A stretch of DNA of 64,000 nt from CAZAMB01 sp964486335 (GCA_964486335.1 CAZAMB010000008.1:1-64000), one strand, 5' to 3'. Shown: positions 1-8,344, numbered from the stretch's first letter. Notes: generated by a model not told the origin, from the letters alone. Numbers and translations are program-made.

Positions 1-229
1 GACCCCCTGTTGTCCCCCTTGGTAAGGGGGACGGTGGTGGAGCCGCGCGGGGGGAGGGCCGAGCGCGGGTTGCGCCGGTTGAAAACCGGGGCCGCGCGGG
101 CTGACCCTTGAGGCTACGCGTAAAGGGCAAGCGTTCGCGGCTCGATGGGATTGATGTTTTCGATAGGCGAGACGGACCCCCTGTTGTCCCCCTTGGTAAG
201 GGGGACGGTGGTGGAGCCGCGCGGGGGGA
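1..229. repeat. 55-bp direct repeat pair with palindromic core
   Basis: Positions 1-55 and 175-229 are identical. Each copy holds a perfect 9-bp inverted repeat with a 3-base loop (12-32 and 186-206, arms GTCCCCCTT / AAGGGGGAC). This looks like a small dispersed palindromic element present twice, 174 bp apart. The first copy begins at the window edge, so its left end is not defined. No gene is convincing in 1-244. The spacer also contains the half-motif gttcgcggctcg (133-144), which recurs in the 125-bp repeat near 4.5 kb. Confidence 0.85.
75..89. repeat. Short palindrome (CCGGTT-gaa-AACCGG)
   Basis: A 6-bp inverted repeat with a 3-base loop lies between the two 55-bp direct repeats. A longer relative (ACCGGTT-gga-AACCGGT) occurs at 11466-11482 upstream of pilB. 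The two are probably members of one dispersed palindrome family, but two copies in the window are few to judge from. Confidence 0.5.
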
Positions 230-244
230 CGGCGGATTGAGGCG

Positions 245-1501
245 TCACGGGCCGACGACGCGCTGCCAGGTGCCGGGGCTGATCTGCATTTGGTACGTCA
301 CATAGCCCATCGGCCAATTGGTGTAGAGCTTGGGATCGTGGATGATGCGGACGTTGCCGCTCACCGACGTATTCCCTTCGGCGATGACGACCCCGGTCAA
401 CGTGCTGGATTGCGCCAGCGAAACGTTTCCGGTGACATGGATCAATCCCCGCACTTCGTTGGGATAGGTATCGGTCTGGTCCGCATCGGCGACACCCAGA
501 TAGGGGGCGCCAACAGGGTTGTAGTTGACTCTTCGATCGGCTTCGCGGAGGCCGTACGAACCCGAGTTGAGCCTGATCTCCAACGCCCCCTTGACGATCA
601 GCGCGGGATAATCGGCGCGAAACGAGTGAATGAAGACATCGTCATCGAGCGTGACTTTTCGTCCCGCGCCGCAAAGCACGACAAGGGTCCCATTGATGCG
701 CGCACTGCGAATGGTCAGATCGGTTCCGGTGGCGTCCACATAGTAGACTCCGTCGGCGTTGATCGCGCCGAATGGATTGACTCCCGGGGCCAACACGACA
801 TTCGAGATATCGCTGCGCGCGCCCAGGCTGGTCGCCAGGCCAACATACATGTCGAACACCGAGGCATCCGGCAGCGCCTTGGCGGTCGCGGGTATCGAGG
901 TCGTCCCTACGATCACGGGTAAGAGCCCCATGCTGCCAGCCTCGACGGTACCCGTGATCGTTCCGGGTCCGTTGATGGAACCATTCATGGACAGCGGCGC
1001 GCCTGAGAGTGTGATGGAATTGAGCAAACTCACGGTGACGTTGCCGCCACTGTGCAGGCAGGTGTTGAGGGCCTTGAGGGGCGTTTCGTAGGCTTTGGCC
1101 GTGGCCTGCAACATGTAACGAGCATTGCGAACGACGCCGGTACCGGTGAGCACGATGGGTTCACTCTTGGAGTTGCTCAGCAGGGCATCGACGGGATCGA
1201 CCACGCTGAGGGAGTAGGTTCCATCGCCGAAGGGCAATTTGTCGCGCCAGAGTCCGTTGGGGCGCGCGGTTCGCCAGTTGACGTCCGAAGTCACCAGGTA
1301 CATTCCCAGTTCGACGGCGGATTGGGCCGCGAATCGGGCGTCGGAAAAATCGGACGATCCTTCGGCGGCGCGACGTTCGACGCGAGCGGCCATCAGGGCC
1401 GACACGCCCACCACGGTGACGACGAGCGAACAGCCGATGACCGCGACGTACATGCTTCCGCGGCGGCGGCTGGAATACATTGTTGAATGCGTTCGAGGCA
1501 T
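245..1501 (-). CDS. PilX/GspK-like minor pilus component
   Basis: A 418-residue protein, last in the long pilus cluster. The N-terminus has a short basic leader ending RRRG, then a hydrophobic helix at about residues 17-40 that lacks the Glu5 of ordinary pilins, as in PilX and GspK-type minor components. The rest is rich in Gly, Asn, Thr and Val with short repeats of the GNVTV / GTVEAG / GNVSL kind, which suggests a beta-solenoid-like secreted domain. The start ATG at 1501 is 5 bases below the stop of the preceding minor pilin, so the two are probably co-translated. Assignment rests on position and N-terminal shape. The C-terminal domain is not recognised with certainty. Confidence 0.7.
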   Translation of the reverse strand: MPRTHSTMYSSRRRGSMYVAVIGCSLVVTVVGVSALMAARVERRAAEGSSDFSDARFAAQSAVELGMYLVTSDVNWRTARPNGLWRDKLPFGDGTYSLSVVDPVDALLSNSKSEPIVLTGTGVVRNARYMLQATAKAYETPLKALNTCLHSGGNVTVSLLNSITLSGAPLSMNGSINGPGTITGTVEAGSMGLLPVIVGTTSIPATAKALPDASVFDMYVGLATSLGARSDISNVVLAPGVNPFGAINADGVYYVDATGTDLTIRSARINGTLVVLCGAGRKVTLDDDVFIHSFRADYPALIVKGALEIRLNSGSYGLREADRRVNYNPVGAPYLGVADADQTDTYPNEVRGLIHVTGNVSLAQSSTLTGVVIAEGNTSVSGNVRIIHDPKLYTNWPMGYVTYQMQISPGTWQRVVGP

Positions 1502-1506
1502 AGCCG

Positions 1507-2085
1507 TTACTCAATGAGAACAGGATTCTTGAGGATTTCCTTGATCGGCTGGCGCGCCGAGCCGGCCGGCGGCGAAGCCTTGGTCTTGATTCCGGTCAGT
1601 GTGGCGACAACGGACTTGGCATTCCGCACCGTGACCGTGATCCGCTTGACTCCCGTTTCATTCATGGAAAGTGCTTCCAGATTGCCGGATTCCACGCGTG
1701 CGACGGCGACGGAACGAGACCAACCCGAGGGTAGTCCCGTTAACGGGGTCCCATCCTTCAAAGAGGGCGGCGAGTCGGTGATGTTTCGGTAATCGTCCAC
1801 GTCGTCGAACTTGGCTCTTCCCACGCCGCCTGATTCCGACAGTTCCAGACCGTAGGCGACGGTTTCATTGGGATCTTCGTAAGAAAGAGCGAGGATTTCA
1901 GCCATCAGGTCGTTGGCGAGCAACTGCCCGCGAATGCGATCGCCGACGTTGCGCTGGGCGGAAAAGGACGCACCGACGGTGTTGAGCGCGGCCACCATGA
2001 CGCCGCTGACGAGCACGAGTGAAATGACCGCTTCGACAATGGAGAGGGCCCCACGTCGAGCAGACATCGGAACATGCACGGGCAT
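1507..2085 (-). CDS. Minor pseudopilin, PilV/GspI-like
   Basis: A 192-residue prepilin-like protein. A basic leader (SARRG) is followed by A-L-S-I-V-E-A and a hydrophobic helix, giving a type III signal sequence with Gly at -1 and the conserved Glu at +5. Its size and position between PilW/GspJ-like and PilX/GspK-like genes fit the PilV/GspI slot of a minor-pilin tip complex. The start is ATG at 2085, whose A is the last base of the upstream TGA stop (TGATG), a translational-coupling arrangement. A longer open frame runs upstream but only overlaps the neighbouring gene. The mature domain is not diagnostic, so the GspI/PilV name is an inference from order and length. Confidence 0.75.
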   Translation of the reverse strand: MPVHVPMSARRGALSIVEAVISLVLVSGVMVAALNTVGASFSAQRNVGDRIRGQLLANDLMAEILALSYEDPNETVAYGLELSESGGVGRAKFDDVDDYRNITDSPPSLKDGTPLTGLPSGWSRSVAVARVESGNLEALSMNETGVKRITVTVRNAKSVVATLTGIKTKASPPAGSARQPIKEILKNPVLIE

Positions 2086-3146
2086 CAGAAGGCCTCCGGT
2101 TCGTTGAGCACGCGGACTTTGGACTCGACCGCGGAGGAGGCGTTGGTCCCGGCTCGGAGCCGGATGCGAACGCCGGTCAAAAAGTTTCGCGTGGAGGTCG
2201 TGGGCGCGCCGGGCGCGGTATAGGCGCCGTAGACTGTAATGTTCATCGATTGGTTGGCGGATTGTGACCAGTTTACACCGGAGTTGTTCGTGGAAATGTG
2301 GACCGTTCCGCTGGGCGGCGTCAAGTTCGTGGCATTTTCGATTTCGCAAGAGTCAGTATCGCTTACCCATTTGACGATAAAGCACATTCCGTTGCCGGGG
2401 ACCAGTCCTCCGGCATTGGAAAACTTGACCTCCTGATCGGTATAAGCGGACGTCAGTGTGTTCTCAAATAGCTCGGCCTCTTCGACAATCGTTCCCGATG
2501 GCAACCCCGATTTGTCGGCTACCTGCAACTGAAGCCGGCTGAGCCCCTTGTTGCTTCCTTTGGAGCGCGCGCGAAAGGCGACCCGCGTCACGCGCCAGGC
2601 GGTGGCGTTGCCCGGGAGCGTCGGGTAGAAGTACTGCCCGATCCACTTCTTGTCGGTAACAGCGTTGTCTTGCAGGTAAGCGGTTGCTTTCACATTGAAA
2701 AACACCATTTCGCCGCTTTCGCCAGGCGGCGGCGTGGTCGTGGTCGTATTGGCCACGAGGTCGTATTCGAGCTTGAACTCGCTGACGTCGGACAGAATCG
2801 TCGCGGCGGGCTGGGCGTTGAATTTGCGAGAGAGCGACGCGGCGGCGGAACCGGACCACTCGTAACGGACGATTTCGTCCATGCCGTCTCCATTGCGGTC
2901 GGCCAATTGGAACTCGACCATTTTGTCGGAGCGGGCGGTGATGGCCTTGGTGGTGAACAGCTCGCCCGCGAGCTGATCGACGACGGAGGCGGCATCGACC
3001 GCGGCCGCGAGGGGGCTTGCGCGACTGGGCACGGCCTTGGAGGCGATGACCATGGCCGAACCCAATGCGCCCATGAGCACGGTCATGACGGCCATGCTGA
3101 GAATCAGCTCCACGAGCGAAAACGCGGTTCGACGAGCATTTTTCAT
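2085..3146 (-). CDS. Minor pseudopilin, PilW/GspJ-like
   Basis: A 353-residue protein with a classical prepilin N-terminus: KNARRTA, then F-S-L-V-E-L-I and a hydrophobic helix to about residue 32. The residue before the cleavage point is Ala rather than the usual Gly. The large mature domain contains a Thr/Pro stretch near residue 137 and probably beta-rich segments. Length and order fit the PilW/GspJ class. The start ATG at 3146 overlaps the upstream stop by 4 bases (ATGA), and its own stop is fused to the next start, so it lies inside a coupled string of minor pilins. Confidence 0.75.
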   Translation of the reverse strand: MKNARRTAFSLVELILSMAVMTVLMGALGSAMVIASKAVPSRASPLAAAVDAASVVDQLAGELFTTKAITARSDKMVEFQLADRNGDGMDEIVRYEWSGSAAASLSRKFNAQPAATILSDVSEFKLEYDLVANTTTTTPPPGESGEMVFFNVKATAYLQDNAVTDKKWIGQYFYPTLPGNATAWRVTRVAFRARSKGSNKGLSRLQLQVADKSGLPSGTIVEEAELFENTLTSAYTDQEVKFSNAGGLVPGNGMCFIVKWVSDTDSCEIENATNLTPPSGTVHISTNNSGVNWSQSANQSMNITVYGAYTAPGAPTTSTRNFLTGVRIRLRAGTNASSAVESKVRVLNEPEAF

Positions 3147-3694
3147 TCGACAGCGGCCTCCACGAGGATGATCTCGGCCATACGCGGCTTTCCGGTTCCG
3201 TTTTCGACGGTGATGGTTTGTCGAAGATTGCCGACGCCGAGAACAATGGTTCCGCCAATAGCGGGGTAGCCGTAGCCGTCAAATGTCACCTTGTCGAATC
3301 CGCCGAAACTGGCGGCGACGAGCTTCGCCCGGTAGGGTTCGGCACCGAGCGAAACCTCGTAGGGCTGATTGACGCGATTGGGGTCCCTGATGGAGGAAAA
3401 CAAGTACTTTCCTGCAACCGAATCGAATTGAATTGTCTGCCATGTGCTGGTCAAACGGGCATGCCGCTGGGCGAACGCGAGATCGGCGACGACGCGGCGG
3501 GTCGCGGCTTGTAGCTGCTGCCGAGCAACGAACGTGGAATAGCGGGGTAAGGCAATGGCCGCGAGGATTCCCATGACGGACATGACGAGCACGGCCTCGA
3601 CGATCGAAAAGCCCGGACGACTTGCCGAGACCGCCGAGCCCGCGACGGTTCGCGTCCACCGAGCCGTTGGTTTTGCTGCATTCCTGTTCATCAT
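3143..3694 (-). CDS. Pseudopilin, GspH/FimT-like
   Basis: A 183-residue pilin-like protein. The cleavage motif PG/F-S-I-V-E-A is followed by a hydrophobic helix ending IALPRYS, then a segment with the family's A-x-R-R-V-V-x-D-L-x-x-A-Q-R-x-A-R-L pattern, typical of GspH/FimT/FimU minor pseudopilins. These sit in the tip complex that primes pilus or pseudopilus assembly. The leader from the chosen ATG is about 28 residues. No internal ATG gives a shorter one apart from the adjacent second Met. It overlaps the PilW-like gene by 4 bases and lies 12 bases below the GspG-like pilin gene. Confidence 0.8.
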   Translation of the reverse strand: MMNRNAAKPTARWTRTVAGSAVSASRPGFSIVEAVLVMSVMGILAAIALPRYSTFVARQQLQAATRRVVADLAFAQRHARLTSTWQTIQFDSVAGKYLFSSIRDPNRVNQPYEVSLGAEPYRAKLVAASFGGFDKVTFDGYGYPAIGGTIVLGVGNLRQTITVENGTGKPRMAEIILVEAAVE

Positions 3695-3706
3695 CCACCT
3701 TCGTTG

Positions 3707-4288
3707 CTACTTGCCGCGAACCTCGACCTTCTTCACGAGTTCCACGACGCCAACCTTGTCGAGCTCGACGTCGGTGGCGCTGATTCCGAAATCGCCTGTT
3801 GCAAGGACTGCGACCCATCCGACGGAACCGTCGGCCGGGTCGGGCGCGGCCGCGGTGGCCTTGACCGCCACGGTTCGGAGCTTGTTGGTCGGATTCACGG
3901 GAAAGGGCGACCGCAAATAGGGTCCGAACTGGTAGGCGCCGCTGAGCGTCTGGTTGGTCCGCCCGCCGGCGTCGGAATACATCAGGAGCTGGTTGACGAA
4001 ATGCGTGCCGTCAGGAGTTCCGTTGGTCGGATTGTATCCGGGGAACTTTCCGTGCTCGGCGTAATAGACGTCGATGGATTTGCGGACGTTGGCGAGCGTG
4101 GCGTCGAGGGCGTTTCGCGAGGCGACACCGGCGGTCGTGGAGATGCGCGGCACGGCGATGGCAGCCACGATTCCAATGATGGTCACGACCATGACAAGTT
4201 CCACGAGCGTGAACGCCGGAGAAGCGACCGCGCGCATCGATTGCCGACTTCGTCTGATAACCACCGAAGCTGGCTGGTTCGTTTCCAC
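3707..4288 (-). CDS. Major-type pseudopilin, GspG-like (copy 2)
   Basis: A 193-residue pilin-like protein with the motif SPA/F-T-L-V-E-L followed by a hydrophobic helix ending AAIAVPRIS. The segment after the helix (N-A-L-D-A-T-L-x-x-V-R-x-x-I-D-x-Y-x-x-E-H-G-x-F-P) matches the alpha-helical region of GspG-type pilins. It resembles the next upstream pilin at 4752-5273, including a shared FGPYLR block and a C-terminal GWV segment, so the two are probably tandem paralogues. ATG 4288 gives a leader of about 26 residues. ATG 4237 would give 8-9 residues and is a reasonable alternative, since neither has a strong RBS. The residue at -1 is Ala. Confidence 0.8.
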   Translation of the reverse strand: METNQPASVVIRRSRQSMRAVASPAFTLVELVMVVTIIGIVAAIAVPRISTTAGVASRNALDATLANVRKSIDVYYAEHGKFPGYNPTNGTPDGTHFVNQLLMYSDAGGRTNQTLSGAYQFGPYLRSPFPVNPTNKLRTVAVKATAAAPDPADGSVGWVAVLATGDFGISATDVELDKVGVVELVKKVEVRGK

Positions 4289-4451
4289 GAATCAAATGTA
4301 CGATTCGCGGCCCGCAAACGAAGACAGCCGCGCGGGGCGATTTGCCCCTCGCGACCGTCTCGAAACACTTGACTTCGCGCCGCCGGCGGCGCAAGCGGCT
4401 TAGAGCATTACCACTGCTAACGTGGCCGATGGTTCATCCGACTCTTCGGTC
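4289..4451. other. Non-coding stretch with palindromes
   Basis: This stretch sits between the two GspG-like pilin genes, next to the tandem repeat. It holds a GC-rich hairpin around GGGGC-gattt-GCCCC (about 4334-4348) and a perfect 16-bp palindrome, GCGCCGCCGGCGGCGC, at 4377-4392. No reading frame with an RBS is seen. The hairpins could act as partial terminators or mRNA stabilisers inside the pilin operon. Confidence 0.55.
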
Positions 4452-4754
4452 GTCCGCGCGAACTGAAGTTCGCGGCTCGCCACGAATGCGTTCGGTTTGC
4501 TCAAGTGGAACGCAGAATAATCTACCCAATCAGCACGGGCCGAACCGTGAAATCCGTGGGTTGCGCTGTGGCCCGAGTCCGCGCGGACTGAAGTCCGCGG
4601 CTCGCCACGAATGCGTTCGGTTTGCTCAAGTGGAACGCAGAATAATCTACCCAATCAGCACGGGCCGAACCGTGAAATCCGTGGGTTGCGCTGTGGCCCG
4701 AGTCCGCGCGGACTGAAGTCCGCGGCTCGCCTCGAATCCGCTCGGTTTGCTCTA
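4452..4754. repeat. 125-bp tandem repeat, 2.4 copies
   Basis: Units lie at 4452-4576 and 4577-4701, with a partial diverged third unit at 4702-4754 that runs into the stop codon of the upstream pilin. The two full units differ at only two bases (4461 a versus 4586 g, and 4470 t versus 4595 c). These two bases pair with each other in the hairpin GCG-A-ACT-GA-AGT-T-CGC, so the change is compensatory. The first 29 bases of unit 1 recur exactly at 41094-41122 in front of rpoN. The open frames crossing the repeat encode the same peptide twice and are not taken as genes. Confidence 0.95.
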
Positions 4755-5273
4755 GTACTTCAGATCGTATCGATCGCCGTTACTGTCGGTGGTCTGGGTG
4801 TTGACGACAAGTTCACCGGTGAGGCAGTTGTAGACCCAGCCTTTTCCGGCGGTGGGCGAAGCTTCGGCCTGGGGCGGTGAATTGACTGAATCCATCAGGA
4901 TTCCGCTCGCCTTGCCTGCTTCCGGGCCGACGGAGACCGGCGGAAAACCGCGCCGCAGGTAAGGGCCGAAGTCGAACCCGGCGCCGGTACCGGTGGTGCC
5001 GGAGAAGTTGGTCTTCTTGGTCAGTTGGTCGATGAGTTTGGTTTCGTCGCAGGTTCCGGCGTTGTTGCCGGGGAACACGCCGCCGTGCTCGGCCGCGAAC
5101 ATGTCGATCGCGTTGCGCAGCGAGGTAAGGCTTCCGCGGAGCGCGGAGTCGCCCGCGCCCTTGGCGCCGCGGCTGATTCGCGGCACGGCGATCGCGGCGA
5201 TGACGCCGATGATGACGACGACGATGACCAACTCAACAAGACTGAACGCTCGTTTTTTTGACCGAAGCATCAT
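4752..5273 (-). CDS. Major-type pseudopilin, GspG-like (copy 1)
   Basis: A 173-residue pilin-like protein with a short leader MMLRSKKRA, then F-S-L-V-E-L-V and a hydrophobic helix ending AAIAVPRIS. The mature part has a GspG-like helix (A-L-R-x-x-L-x-x-L-R-x-A-I-D-M-F-A-x-E-H-G), a F-G-P-Y-L-R-R-G-F-P block and a C-terminal GWVYN-TGE segment typical of planctomycete GspG-type pilins. One Cys in the middle and one near the end could form a disulfide. It probably forms the fibre or pseudopilus shaft. Its stop codon lies in the third partial copy of the tandem repeat. The 133-bp gap upstream is the largest in the cluster before this point and could hold a separate promoter. Confidence 0.85.
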   Translation of the reverse strand: MMLRSKKRAFSLVELVIVVVIIGVIAAIAVPRISRGAKGAGDSALRGSLTSLRNAIDMFAAEHGGVFPGNNAGTCDETKLIDQLTKKTNFSGTTGTGAGFDFGPYLRRGFPPVSVGPEAGKASGILMDSVNSPPQAEASPTAGKGWVYNCLTGELVVNTQTTDSNGDRYDLKY

Positions 5274-5406
5274 TTCAATTCACTCTCCGTTCCGTTGGTC
5301 AACCCTTCGAATCACCGAGGAAGGACGCCGACACGAAACCCGCCCAATTGGAACTGTCCCGCAAACGTTACGATATCCATGCTATCGAATGGCCGTCCGC
5401 GGGACT

Positions 5407-6009
5407 TTAACGATCCCTGTTTTCGCTCTTTGGGAACGGCGAAAGTTCGGCCTCGCCATCTCGACATTGAAAAACAGCGGATTCGCGATTGATGCGTTGC
5501 AACGTGCAACCGTCCAGGGATTCGCCGATCCGCATCCATTGCCCGTTCACGATGACTATTTTCAGACCTTCCTGAGACATCACGCCGTCCACGCGATGTT
5601 TGCGGGCGAACGCCGCACGTCCGAGATCACGCGATTCCCCAGCTGCCGAGGCTTGCTGTTCGGCATCCGATAAGTCCGACCCACTCTCCGCTGACTTTGG
5701 ACGGGCGAACAAATCGCGCAACGGGGCATCAAGATCGACGGCAATGAGGTTTCTGGGAAACGCAAGTTCGGGAATGGAAATCGCCGCGGCCGAACTTGCG
5801 TTTTTCGACAGCGCATTCGTTGAAGACCGGGCGTCTCGCGGCGCATCGGCATTCGCGTCGTCCGGGTCGTTCGTTTGCAAAGTGTCGTCCATTTCGGACG
5901 CGGAGGCGGGCATCGGTGCGACCGTGCCCATGAAGAATCGATCGACGATGAGCGCCAGGGCGCCCAACGACATGACGGCGATGTAGGCTTTTTTCTTGCC
6001 GGTCGACAT
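5407..6009 (-). CDS. GspC/PilP-like inner-membrane assembly protein
   Basis: A protein of about 200 residues with one N-terminal membrane helix (KKAYIAVMSLGALALIV), an Asp/Ser/Ala-rich linker, and a C-terminal domain. That domain has the pattern V-D-G-V-M...I-V-I-V-N-G-Q-W-M-R-I-G-E-x-L-D-G-C-T-L...A-V-F-x-C, matching the small beta-domain of PilP and the homology region of GspC. Such domains bind the secretin periplasmically and link it to the PilN/PilO ring. The start is ATG 6009, five bases after the pilO stop. A frame extending to 6042 would overlap pilO for no reason. Family placement is by pattern and gene order (M-N-O-P). Confidence 0.7.
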   Translation of the reverse strand: MSTGKKKAYIAVMSLGALALIVDRFFMGTVAPMPASASEMDDTLQTNDPDDANADAPRDARSSTNALSKNASSAAAISIPELAFPRNLIAVDLDAPLRDLFARPKSAESGSDLSDAEQQASAAGESRDLGRAAFARKHRVDGVMSQEGLKIVIVNGQWMRIGESLDGCTLQRINRESAVFQCRDGEAELSPFPKSENRDR

Positions 6010-6013
6010 AGGA

Positions 6014-6607
6014 TTATCCGCGCTCGGAAGCGGCCGCACCACTGGAAGAGAAGACGCTGATTGTCAGGGACGCGACGCGATTTCGGGCATCACCCTGATT
6101 GGGCTGCGGGCCCCCACTGACTCGAAGATGACTCACGTCGGCCCAATACCTCGCATCCTCGATGGCTCGGAGAAAACGAACGATGTCGGGCATCGATCCA
6201 TTGATCTCGTAGGCGTATCGTTGCTCGAGCAATCCGGGATAGGCTCGCGGCGACAACGGATTGTGCCTCACGACACGAAGACGGTGTTGCGAGGCGATGC
6301 GAGAGAGCATCTGGAAGTACTCTTCGATGGGTGTCTGGTCGGGGAGCTGTCCACCGGCCGCCAATTCAACCCGTCGGCGCTGAAGTTGTGCCGTGGTCTC
6401 ATCGAGCGAGGCTCGAACTTCGGTCAGATCGCGGCGCGCAACCTGAATGCCTTCGGAGAGTTCACTAATGACGGCGGCCGTCTGGTCGCCGCGAAAGAAG
6501 GTGAGCCAGACGAAGGCAGCGATCAGCGCGAGACACAGTCCCGCGCCGAGCAGGTTGATCAGGAGCAAGGATACTTCATTGTTTCGCTTCATCATCACCA
6601 CTCGCAA
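6014..6607 (-). CDS. pilO: Type IV pilus inner-membrane protein PilO
   Basis: A 197-residue protein with a short cytoplasmic N-terminus, a single membrane helix at about residues 13-37, a coiled-coil segment (about 45-80), and a C-terminal domain. The C-terminal pattern (E-E-Y-F-x-M-L-S-R-I-A-S...L-L-E-Q-R-Y-A-Y-E-I-N-G-S-M-P-D-I-V-R-F-L-R-A-I-E-D) is the PilO/GspM ferredoxin-like fold. PilO pairs with PilN in the inner-membrane alignment complex. Its start overlaps the pilN stop by 13 bases, so the two are translationally linked. ATG at 6607 is used. The MKRNNE start five residues later is also possible. Confidence 0.85.
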   Translation of the reverse strand: MRVVMMKRNNEVSLLLINLLGAGLCLALIAAFVWLTFFRGDQTAAVISELSEGIQVARRDLTEVRASLDETTAQLQRRRVELAAGGQLPDQTPIEEYFQMLSRIASQHRLRVVRHNPLSPRAYPGLLEQRYAYEINGSMPDIVRFLRAIEDARYWADVSHLRVSGGPQPNQGDARNRVASLTISVFSSSGAAASERG

Positions 6608-7224
6608 ACGATTTCAAACTGGTAGACGGTTTGATCGGCTTGATCGGACGAGGCGTCCGGAGCCCGCAACGATCGCTCCAGTAGAACGCCCTGAAACACG
6701 CCTGATTCCTTCAGTCGCGTCACAAACGCCAGCGGCTGCGTGTCACTGTTTGCGAAACCAACGAGGCGGAGCTTTCGCGGGGCTTCGATGGCCACGGTTT
6801 TCTTCACTGCGTCGGGCGTGGACGGCGCAGGAGCTTCCATGGGCCTGGCGGACGCCAACGGAGTTTCCGGATCGGTCGCAACGGACGCCAGCCAGCAATC
6901 ATCGGGCATGCACGATGCGATCAGGGCGAATATTCCCGACCACGATCGCTTGGATCGCAGGGCGTTCGCTCGTTCGATTTCGAGGTAAGTGCTTGTCGAC
7001 TCCGAAGTCGCCGCGCGCAACTTTGTTCGAGCGACTTCCAATTCCTGAAACAGTCGATCGCTTTCCTCGCGGAGTCCGGCGGCCCGGGCCGAGCGTGTCC
7101 AGTCCATCATGAGCGGCGCCGCCGCGAGGACCGATGACGCCGCGACGGCGACGGTCCAACGGAGCGCGCGACGCTTTCGCTCTCGGGCGTACAACACACT
7201 TTCGGGAATCAGGTTCATAAACAA
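6595..7224 (-). CDS. pilN: Type IV pilus inner-membrane protein PilN
   Basis: A 209-residue protein. The N-terminus MFMNLIPESVLYARERKRR matches the PilN cytoplasmic motif (x-N-L-I-P) that docks into PilM. A membrane helix follows at about residues 24-41, then a coiled coil and a PilO-like periplasmic domain including W-S-G-I-F-A-L-I-A-S-C-M-P-D-D-C-W-L. It lies 7 bases below pilM and overlaps pilO, as in standard pilMNO operons. The insert around residues 120-145 is rich in Ala, Pro and Thr and may be a flexible loop. Confidence 0.85.
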   Translation of the reverse strand: MFMNLIPESVLYARERKRRALRWTVAVAASSVLAAAPLMMDWTRSARAAGLREESDRLFQELEVARTKLRAATSESTSTYLEIERANALRSKRSWSGIFALIASCMPDDCWLASVATDPETPLASARPMEAPAPSTPDAVKKTVAIEAPRKLRLVGFANSDTQPLAFVTRLKESGVFQGVLLERSLRAPDASSDQADQTVYQFEIVCEW

Positions 7225-7231
7225 AGCTCAG

Positions 7232-8326
7232 TCATTCATTGATCGCCAGTCCGACGGCCACGGCAAAAACCTCCAGGGGATTTCGCCCGTCGGTTCCGTA
7301 GTTCAAGCGGCATTCGGGTTCGACGAGATAGTCGGAGGCTCGCCGGACGCTGATGCCAAGGGCCGCGCCGAGGAATTCGCGTACATTTCGCATGGCGGAT
7401 CCTCCGCCGACCAGCACAAGCCCGCCGTTCTGTCTTCCCGGATAACAGCTCAGCGCATAATCAAACGACCGTTTGATTTCCGCGGCCAGATCATTGAGAT
7501 GACTCCGAAGGGCGCCGAGCATCAGCGATCCGACTTCATGCCGCAAAGTGTCTCGTGACAAATCGGCGCGCGTGTTGCCGCCGACCAGGGTGATGCCGTG
7601 AGCGCGCTTCTGCAATTCGGCGGCGGACGAGGTGAGCTGAAGGGACTCGGCAATGCAGCGCGTCCATTCCGCCCCGCCGGCGCCCGTACTTCGCACGAGA
7701 ACGGGCGTTTCACCGAGACACAGGATCAGCCGCGTCTGGCGAGCCCCGATGTCCAGGATTCCCCACAAATGGTCGCCAGGCCAGGTCCGGAGCAGCACGC
7801 CGAATCGCACCAGCGCCGTGGCGCTTGCGTCGACGCTCGAACAACTCACGCCCGCCTCACTGCAAACGTCGACGAGTCTGACAACGGCCTCGCGACCGGC
7901 AGAGACGCCGATTGCATTGGCGGTGGACCCGGTGGACGAAGGAAGCGGCCAGTGCCGCGTTTCGACATTTCCCGGTTGTTCATTGCTGAGCCGACCGATT
8001 TCAAAATGGACCATCTGTTTCGCCTCTTGGGGCGAGGAGCGCAACACCGCCGCCGGCAGGTCGAGAACGTGAAACTCCACCTCGGGCGCGTTCAAGGCCG
8101 TGACCGCGGCACGACCGCTGAATGACGCCTGCTTCAGCACGGCGCGAATCGCGGAGGGCAGTTGATCCGGGCGACTCTTCGATTCCGCCGAGCGTTCCAC
8201 TTGCGCCGCCGCCGTAAGCACGAATCGATCATTCAACCTGCGAAGCTGCACGGCACGAATGAATGTTTCGCCGATGTCGAGCCCGATCGGGGTGCGGCGG
8301 CGGGTTGGCGTTTCCAAAATGAGCAT
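7232..8326 (-). CDS. pilM: Type IV pilus assembly ATPase-like protein PilM
   Basis: A 364-residue actin-like protein of the FtsA/PilM type. The N-terminal phosphate-binding motif G-L-D-I-G-E-T-F-I-R-A-V-Q-L is clear, as are D-I-G-A-R-Q-T-R-L (about residue 193) and the adenosine motif L-V-L-V-G-G-G-S-A-M near residue 302. PilM is cytoplasmic, binds the PilN tail and couples the inner-membrane complex to the PilB/PilC motor. It lies between pilC (18 bases upstream) and pilN. Confidence 0.88.
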   Translation of the reverse strand: MLILETPTRRRTPIGLDIGETFIRAVQLRRLNDRFVLTAAAQVERSAESKSRPDQLPSAIRAVLKQASFSGRAAVTALNAPEVEFHVLDLPAAVLRSSPQEAKQMVHFEIGRLSNEQPGNVETRHWPLPSSTGSTANAIGVSAGREAVVRLVDVCSEAGVSCSSVDASATALVRFGVLLRTWPGDHLWGILDIGARQTRLILCLGETPVLVRSTGAGGAEWTRCIAESLQLTSSAAELQKRAHGITLVGGNTRADLSRDTLRHEVGSLMLGALRSHLNDLAAEIKRSFDYALSCYPGRQNGGLVLVGGGSAMRNVREFLGAALGISVRRASDYLVEPECRLNYGTDGRNPLEVFAVAVGLAINE

Positions 8327-8344
8327 CGTGCATCTCTCCGAAGG

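Noticed and set aside
2464..3282. 272-codon frame overlapping the PilW/GspJ-like gene
   Set aside because: Same strand, other frame, Arg-rich; the pilin reading has a signal sequence and coupled start.
4452..4754. CRISPR array
   Set aside because: The repeat is a plain tandem duplication without spacers, and no cas gene is present.
4342..4880. Overlapping plus-strand frames across the tandem repeat
   Set aside because: They encode one peptide repeated because the DNA repeats; no RBS or domain.
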